Positions 57,263 to 64,000 of a stretch of DNA of 64,000 nucleotides are shown in pieces. The stretch is from Deinandra increscens subsp. villosa (taxonomy: Eukaryota > Streptophyta > Magnoliopsida > Asterales > Asteraceae), in contig JBCNJP010000025.1 of NCBI GenBank assembly GCA_039602395.1, positions 105,321,604-105,385,603 on the forward strand. The letters run 5' to 3'. The translations under genes were made by a program, and so were the position numbers. The notes below the pieces were generated by a model. The model did no database searches, was not told the DNA's origin, and was given only the letters and a program-made list of their open reading frames with translations. How positions within the stretch are numbered: the first letter of the stretch is position 1; the number at the start of each line of letters is the position of its first letter.

Positions 57263-58945
57263 AACATAATATTACCTAAAAGTTGGAAAGTTTCTATAAA
57301 TTAGAGGAGGAAACTTTGAAATGGTAAATGACCTCTTCAACTGTTGAGGGCCCGTATGTATCAATTGATAATGAATCGTGAATGGAATAGTGCGGCGGGG
57401 GTGATGATGGCAAAGTTGTGATTACACAGACATTCCTAATTACTAATTAGTAACGATTGAGAATGGAATAGTGCGGCGGGGGTTGTATGGACAACTGATG
57501 TGAAGTTTATAGGCTAAATGGGTTTCATCATCCATTAGTCTAGTCTTTTGATTTGAGTTCTTCTGTTTAGTATGTAGCAATGATATCAGAGCTAACTAAG
57601 AGTTGTGGCCTGGAGTGAGTTAGCCATGACCAATGTGGATGTGACCAACGGGGACATTGGCCCTTAAGGAGGGTTGATTGTTAGAGATTGAAACCATTGC
57701 AAGGTATGTTGTTTGGGCAATCGACGTGGGGTTTATAGGTTAAATGAGTTTTCTCACCCAAAGGGCCGGTAACAATCGAACCTCCTTAAGACGTTGGCCT
57801 CCAAAAGACTAGTTGAAGACTGAAACAAAGAGGACGTTAGGGAGGGTCGATTGTTGCCGATTGCAACCATTACAAGGTATGGACAAGTGGCGTGGGATTT
57901 ATAAACCTATCAGACTAGTCTTTTGGGTTAAGTTTTGACCTATAACAAACCATGTAACAAACCAACCTATATGTATGTGAAGAAGAAAAAATTGAAGATC
58001 ATGTTTTAATTCTCTCTAAGAAAAGATAAAAGTTATGAGAGAAACAACATCAAACCAAACCTCACCTTGGCTTTTTAAGTCCGCCGTCAAATCCCAGGGC
58101 TCAACTCTGGACAGGCGGTGGAAACTACCAAGCTGGAGTACGGTAGGGGCAAAGGGAATTTCTGGTGGAGCTGTGAAATGTGTAGAGATCGGAAAGAACA
58201 CCAACGGCGAAAACACTCTACTGGACCGACACTGACACTGAGAGATAAAAGCTATCCATCAAATATTAATTGATTCATCGATTCAAGTCATATATTTTCT
58301 TTGGATGGAAAATAAAAGGGAATTTGAGAAAGTAGAAGAAATAGCATTCAGATTATTTGAAGTTTTGAACAAGTAAGATTTTATAATTATAATTACAATT
58401 ATGATTTGAGTAAATTATATTTTTTTGTCCTTTTGGTTTATCCAAAATTTCAATTTTTATCTTTGAACTAAGAAAATAATAAAAATCATCATTTATCCTA
58501 AATTTTGGTTTTCGTCTTTAAACTAAAAATCATAATGAAAATCATCATTTATGTTCATAGTTTGTAATATTTTACGTCCAATAGCCAAGTGGACGTTACT
58601 CTTTTCTGTTAAAAATTAAAAAAGACTAAAATACCCGTATTTATATAATAACAAAACCAAGAGTAAACTATCATTTCGTACCTATGGTTTCATCAAATAT
58701 GTCATTTTCATCCAATAGTTTCGAATCCCATCAGATACATTGTGGTTTCAGTGTCTTGTGGTTTTCATCCAGGGATTTAACGTATCCAATTTAGTCGTTT
58801 GATAGGCATTTAAGTTGGGGGCATTTACATCTTTTTAGGTTCAAATTATTTTTTAATCTATTCATCCTCGCTTCCCTTTTATAAACCCTAAACGAATCTC
58901 AACTTGTTCAGACCATCATCATTGTCTTCTACCTTTAAAGAACAG
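57263..58945. other. Intergenic DNA with short direct repeats
   Basis: GAATGGAATAGTGCGGCGGGG occurs at about 57381 and 57461. A block including GGAGGGTTGATTGTTAGAGA and GTGGGGTTTATAGGTTAAATG recurs with changes up to 57900. A 66-codon frame on the minus strand (58216-58016) ends near a GTGAGG donor-like site and could be a lone exon, but no homology was recognised. Confidence 0.35.
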
Positions 58946-59037
58946 CAATGGTGCTCTGCCATTGTGGCTCGATCACAAAGCTCAATCTGGACATCATGGA
59001 CATATTTAATAGACGGTTTTATTCCTGCAACAGATGG
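58946..59037 (+). pseudogene. GRF-type zinc finger fragment
   Basis: Frame two reads MVLCHCGSITKLNLDIMDIF and NRRFYSCNRW, matching the CxCG ... RRFYxC core of GRF zinc fingers, which are found in many plant proteins and transposon-linked genes. Only this finger is visible. Its second half recurs at about 59335-59382, beyond the SINE-like insert. Confidence 0.55.
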
Positions 59038-59041
59038 TAAG

Positions 59042-59330
59042 GACATTTTTAAAAAAAAAAATTTAACGGAAAACACTCGGTTACTCGGGGGTCTCATCCT
59101 GGCAAACGATGCTACCCACGACACGCTGCGACCACAGGCCGTGCGAGTAACCATGACCCTCTATGTCGCACATCCATCCCAGAGGAAACCCACCGCCTTA
59201 AAGCCAGTGTGGTAAAACCTCTGACCCACCATTAATTTAATTCATCATTCATTTTTTGTGTCTGGTGGGATTTGAACCCTTGACCTCCACATTGGAAGAC
59301 AAAGGTATATCCACTCCACCAAATGATGGG
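59042..59330 (-). mobile_element. SINE-like element
   Basis: On the minus strand it starts with a tRNA-like head: an A box-like TGGTGGAGTGGATATACC and, about 40 bases on, a B box GGTTCAAATCC. The body follows (GGGTTTCCTCTGGGATGGAT, GTCATGGTTACTCGCACGG) and ends at the left in a T-rich tail read as TTTTTTTTTTAAAAATG. Near-identical segments of about 45 bp flank it (58999-59044, 59337-59382), longer than a usual target duplication. Confidence 0.5.
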
Positions 59331-59390
59331 GGATGTATGGACATATTTAATAGACGGTTTTATTCCTGCAACAAATGATAAGGTATCTTC

Positions 59391-60034
59391 CCTCCATTTT
59401 CTGGTTTTTTTACCTAATTCTTGAATATAATTCCTAGATTTTTGAAATCTCTCAACAAGCATGAAGAAAGTGGGAAAATTTGACAAATGAGACAAGAAAC
59501 TGAAGTTACTTTTTGCTTTAGGTTTTAGTTGGATCTTTTTTGATATGTTATTTTTGTAATTGATAAAAAATCAAATAGGCATTGTTCAGTTGTTTCAAAA
59601 TTAGGTGTTTTCAATGATGTTATTTATTTTGCTTTCATGTATTCTGAATCATGAGATTGAAATGAAAATGTTTGAAAATTAGCAATTCCACACTTACAAA
59701 TACAGTTGAATAAATGGATACCATTTTGTTTGTCACATGCCATACAAATTGTGACAAACTACATACATATCAGTGAATTCAAAGAAACCATAAGGAGCAA
59801 TTTTAAACTGCATGTCCACTTAATTTAAAGAAACTATATACTGTTTTAGACTTTTAGTACATAACGAGACTTTGAAAATGTCCATTAACATGCCATGTCC
59901 CAAAAGTGTCACAAAACAAATATAACCAAGAACATACCAACATGACCAAAACATCAAACAAACTGGAACTGTTTTACTCCAACCTAAATAACTAGACTTT
60001 CAAATAAACATGACCAAAACACAAACAAACCTCT
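59391..60034. other. AT-rich intergenic DNA
   Basis: No gene or repeat border seen. Confidence 0.35.
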
Positions 60035-60870
60035 AAATTTAAACAACAGACCTCTAAACTGCACTAGATTGTGAAGGTTTCTTTGGTGGGGATTGTGAAG
60101 CTTTCTTTGGCCAACCCCATTGACCCTTGCATGATCTCTTGTAGTGTTCTTTCTAGTCGCACTTACCACATATAAACGTGTTATCTTTTCTAGCCATCCT
60201 TCCACTAACTGCAATTGAATCACTTATCTTCACAACGAACCTTTTTCTCTTATTCTTCGGTCTCCCAACCTAAATGTGATGTCTGGGGGCAATTAATATG
60301 GTTGGGCATTCAAATGGTGTCCATAGATCTATAACCATTGATGGGGTCTATGGTATTGACATACACCTTTCTTCAATGTCTAGTAATTACGCCTCGTCAA
60401 CCCATCTCTCTCTCTCTCTCGCTCTCCGTCTCTCTCTCTCTCCCCCCCCCCCCTCTCTCCCTCTCTCCCCTCTCTCTCCCTCTCTCCCCCCTCCCCCCTC
60501 TCTCCCTCTCTCTCTCTGTGCGACCACTACAAGAACACCAGAGGGGAACACAAGGGAGGTGTGGTGTCACGCTTGTGACTCTATCTCCCTCCCTCTCCCC
60601 CCCCCCCCCTCTCTCTCTCTCTCTCTCGTGCTCGCTCTCTGATATTTGCATCAAGTCCAAGCATAGCCATATTCTTTACATCATCTACACCTCGGTTGAA
60701 CACATGATCAGAACCTACATTTACATTCTCGACACCTTGTTTGACATCAGTTGGAATTGGGTTATTCAATTCACTCAAGTGATAGAATTTTTTCCCTTTT
60801 ACTTTAACAATTGAAGGTCCAGCCTCTGAAATATCCTCAATCCCGACCTTACTTTCCTAGGGTGAATTAT
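60035..60870 (-). pseudogene. Mutator-like (MuDR) transposase remnants
   Basis: On the minus strand, at about 60275-60100, one frame reads VGRPKNKRKRFVV and, after a linker, FICGKCD with KEHYKRSCKG: the basic tail and CCHC zinc knuckle that end plant MULE transposases. A stop interrupts it. Upstream on the same strand, 60860-60640 has a gene-like frame (KVGIEDISEAGPSIVKVKGK, FYHLSELNNPIPTDVKQGVE) that may be an N-terminal part. Between them is only low-complexity CT/C sequence; the catalytic DDE core is gone. Confidence 0.5.
60401..60632. repeat. CT/C low-complexity tract
   Basis: (CT)n with C runs up to about 11, interrupted by a 78-bp unique stretch near 60520-60590. The long open frames of Ser/Leu/Pro here are artefacts. 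Confidence 0.9.
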
Positions 60871-60934
60871 GAAACTTGTATAAAAGAAAAAAAAATGTTA
60901 AAGTAAAATGAGAATAACATATAATTATTCATTA

Positions 60935-63531
60935 AGGTTGAGGTTATTGTGAGAAGTTTAGTTTGGATAAGAAGGATAAGAAGGAATCATAGCCATTAGA
61001 TCTTCAATTAAATGAAGATCTATGGCTTAAAATTTTCCTGGGTAAATTAGAGAGGAAAACTAAAGAAAATAAAAGATGGAAGGGTATTTTTGACTTTTTA
61101 TCAAATTCCCCCCCCCCCCCCATTTTTTAAACCTTCATAACTTTTAGATACGACATTATTTTTTAAAAAAAAATTACACCATAAAAACGAGCGTTTTTGT
61201 TTATCTTTAAAACGCGTATAGTGTTGCTATATAAAAAATTAAATTTTTTTACTCTTTCGATTGTATCAAAATGTTCAGATCATTGTGTCATTGTGACGTT
61301 GTGTCATTGTGTGAAAATGTTCAGATCATTGTGTCAAATGATGTTAAAAACCGACAGAGTAGTTTTTTTTAATTTTATATATAGCAGCACAATATATAAT
61401 TTTGACACGACGACACAATGACACAATGATCTGAATATTTTGACACAATGACACAATGATGTGTCAAAATGTTCAGATCATTGTTTCATATGATGCAAAA
61501 AACCGAAAGGGTAATTAATTTTATATATAGCAACACTATATATACTTTTGACACGACGACACAATGACAAAATGATCTGAACATTTTGACACAATGACAC
61601 AATGATGTGTCAAAATGTTCAGATCATTGTTTCATATTGTGCCAAAAACCGAAAGAGTATTTAATTTTATATATAGCAACACTATATATACTTTTGACAC
61701 GACGACACAATGACACAATGATCTGAACATTTTGACACAATGACACAATGACCTGTGTCAAAAATCGAAAAAGTAATTTTTTTTTCATTTTTTATATAGC
61801 AACACTATATGCATTTTAGAGATAAAAAAATGCTCGTTTTTATGGTGTAATTTTTTTTAAAAAAATAATGTCGTATGTGAAAGTTATGAATGTTTAAAAA
61901 AAATGGGGGAAGTAGTGTAACACTTCGGTTAATCCATTTGTAAATACCCGACCCGTTTCCTATCATGGTTGATAATCAATAAAGAATCATTTCACATCTT
62001 ATATTGTTATTTCATTTATTCTATGATTAAATCCTTTAACCACAATATTCGTGATATTCGATGTTTCAATTTATGGCAAATTGGATCTATAACTCGATTG
62101 ATTTTGTTATTTATGCAAAACCGGAAAACTCTAGCACTCTAAATATGTATAATACTTGTGGGTAATACTAGTCATACACACAAGTAAATATATATGAAGT
62201 TTCGCAAAAGTTCGCGGTTTAAGACAAAAATAGCAAAAATACGAGTTTTCGTGCAATTTCGGTATTTACCGGGAGTTCGCACATTCCAAAAATTCTCATT
62301 CTATTATTCCATAACATTATATTTAATGAATTCTATATCAAGAATTAATATGGTGAATTATGATGAATTTTAATGAATTTTGGTGATTTTTCATAATTTT
62401 TAACAAATAATATATAAATGAATATATATAAATTATATATTTTATACCTCGTTAAACGTATCCTGAGTCTTATGAATCTTAAGAAAGTATTCTAATATCA
62501 TTTTGAACTAAAAACATTAGTTACATCGAAAGATATAAAGGTAAAACTCACAAAACAAAAGTTGAGGGACTAATTGTGTAAATTTTTGAAAGTTATAAAA
62601 CGCACGTATCCGTCTACCATCGAGCATGTTCCGAGCCTTAAAAACTTTTATAAACATATTTTATAATGTTTTGGTGCATAAAATAACAGTTTCGGAGAAA
62701 TCTGGGGCTTAAAACGTAAATATAAACTTGAGGGACCAAAACTGCCAAAGTGGCAAAATGCTTGGCGGGTCGCCGAGCATGGGGCTCCCCCTGGCGCGTA
62801 CCTCCGCCCAATTCTGGCGACAGGTATGAGATCAGCCACGTTTTTTCGACTTCTCCTCCAAGTTTTGACCAAATTGACTAGGCTAGGTGTCGATTTCGGC
62901 CGTAATAGTCATCATACGACGTGTAGGAACATGCTGCGACCTCATCTAGTATAAAAAGGCAGCCATAACTCAACGAATTCCTCACCAATTTTGTGAAATT
63001 CAACCCCAAAAACCCTTAAACTCGTCCGCAACTTGCTCATCCAAATTCGATCTGCTCGTTTGAAGTTTGAAGCTGAATTTCTGCAGTTAAGCTACTCTAG
63101 GATAACCTCTGAGTTACTTACCTTTCACAAATCGGCGATATCTCTTACATCATATCTAATTATCAAGTAATCGTGTTTGAGCCAGTATGTGGTCACTATA
63201 GGATGCTGGACCTAGTTAATCGATGTTTAATTACAAGTACCTATGTTGTTATGTTTTGTCTGTTTCCTGTTTGTAAAATATTCCAATAAATGAAATAAAA
63301 AGGCATGTTAAATATATTTCAACTTTAATTATTTGTGATGAGCATCTGGACAATCATCATGCCCCGACATATTCCGCCGTCGGTTGGTGTGTGACAAGTA
63401 GATAAAAAGTCAACAAAAACGGCTAAGACTAAAATACTCCTCCTTCCTTTTTTATTAGATCAAGATCCAATTGCTGAAATTCCTTTTCATCCTTCTTACC
63501 CAAAACAAACTTCTCATTTGAACTTCTCCCT
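60935..63531. mobile_element. Foldback element related to the TA-flanked families, split by a solo LTR
   Basis: Left end AGGTTGAGGTTATTGTGAGA, then AGTTTAGTTTGGATAAGAAG. The right end inverted reads AGGGAGAAGTTCAAATGAGA, then AGTTTGTTTTGGGTAAGAAG. Both flanks read ATTCATTA (60927-60934 and 63532-63539), an 8-bp duplication. Without the LTR inserted at 61916 the element is about 1.1 kb and nearly all inverted repeat: CATAACTTTTAGATACGACA at 61137 pairs with the block at 61868-61888. The centre has palindromic repeats of GATCATTGTGTCA / TGACACAATGATC (61275-61760). Families A and B share its ends and its inner module. Confidence 0.8.
61916..63396. mobile_element. Solo LTR inside the foldback element
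   Basis: It begins TGTAACACTTCGGTTAATCC and ends GGTGTGTGACA, flanked by the 5-bp duplication AGTAG (61911-61915, 63397-63401). 1,481 bp with no coding region. The foldback arm resumes exactly after it. The end resembles that of the LTR-like segment at 26785-26807, so both belong to one LTR family. A TATA-like TATAAAAAGG at 62951 and a following GC-richer part suit an LTR promoter. Confidence 0.9.
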
Positions 63532-63539
63532 ATTCATTA

Positions 63540-64000
63540 ATAGGTTTCTATAAATTCATTAATAGGTTTTTTATATTTTTAATATTTACTTTAATGTCAT
63601 GAATGTCATTTGTTATTAAAAATAAATAATTATCAAAATAATAATTGAAGTTATAAGATAGAAAAAACTCAAATAATTTGTTACCAAAAGCAATGTGAAG
63701 TAATATGTTAATTGCTTGGTTTAAAATCTTTTAAATTTTGAAAATATTTGAATTTTTTATTTTGAATTTATATTACGATTATCAATTCTATAAAAATATG
63801 ATTCATCAAATCACTATAAAAAAATTTGGGATAAAATTTTGAAGGAATGTCTTATATATTTAATCTGAATACCTATTGTTAATTAAAAAAATGAAAATGA
63901 GATGTGGTGTGGTGATGTCATGTGATAAAAAAAACTTTTCTTTTATAAGAAATACCCGTGTATCGCATGGTTGAGTTTAAAAAAATAGTAATTGTAGTGG
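63540..64000. other. AT-rich DNA at the window end
   Basis: No gene. ATTCATTAATAGG occurs twice just after the foldback element. A degraded ACCCGTGTATCGCATGG motif lies near 63955. Confidence 0.4.

Noticed and set aside
58016..58216. 66-codon frame that could be a first exon on the minus strand
   Set aside because: No recognised homology and no supporting exon nearby; kept only as a remark.
59260..59330. tRNA gene on the minus strand
   Set aside because: A and B box-like words are present, but no cloverleaf acceptor stem could be formed; a tRNA-derived SINE head fits better.
60298..60814. Ser/Leu/Pro-rich frames of up to 158 codons
   Set aside because: They come from the CT/C low-complexity tract.

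Overview
The window is nuclear DNA from a flowering plant, most likely a eudicot. Its genes have introns, are AT-rich between exons, and match typical plant families: an OSCA/CSC1 channel, ACC oxidase, plastid terminal oxidase and a COP1 relative. Much of the space between and inside them is transposable elements, many nested. The species cannot be named from sequence alone. One 500-base run of N (28450-28949) is an assembly gap.

Layout. 1-3177: the 3' part of a probable Helitron with an RPA1-like gene, ending in a hairpin plus CTAG. 3178-5413: fragments of TA-flanked elements and a decayed hAT transposase. 5414-15389: a young Ty1/copia retrotransposon (minus strand, 368-bp LTRs, TSD GAACA), split inside gag by a 4.96-kb Pack-CACTA element (TSD GTA) that carries exon fragments of at least three host genes. 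15390-22942: a complete nine-exon OSCA1-type channel gene. Its 3.7-kb intron 5 holds two Mutator-like foldback elements, one of them inside a solo LTR. 22943-28449: intergenic, with an LTR-like segment and a CACTA remnant. 28950-35693: a dense cluster of short elements, each inserted in a (TA)n tract. 36554-39622: three PIF/Harbinger-like MITEs around and within an ACC oxidase gene. 40399-43140: a CACTA end and duplicated leader-like DNA. 44608-48401: a complete nine-exon plastid terminal oxidase gene. 52337-57262: a COP1-like pseudogene, broken by a truncated Ty3/gypsy element and a deletion. 58946-60870: GRF zinc-finger, SINE-like and MULE transposase remnants. 60935-63531: a large foldback element split by a 1.48-kb solo LTR.

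Three genes look intact (OSCA, ACC oxidase, PTOX). They are unrelated in function: osmosensing or Ca2+ entry at the plasma membrane, ethylene synthesis, and plastoquinol oxidation in the chloroplast. There is no operon-like organisation.

The most unusual signal is the set of TA-flanked elements. Several families with different interiors share similar termini (GGGTTAGG-like at one end, CCTAACCC- or CCTCTCCC-like at the other), sit in (TA)n tracts, and carry family-specific arrays of short palindromes. One relative, at 60935-63531, lies outside a TA tract and shows an 8-bp flanking duplication, a hint to the transposase class that moves them. All coordinates, alignments and duplications were read by eye.
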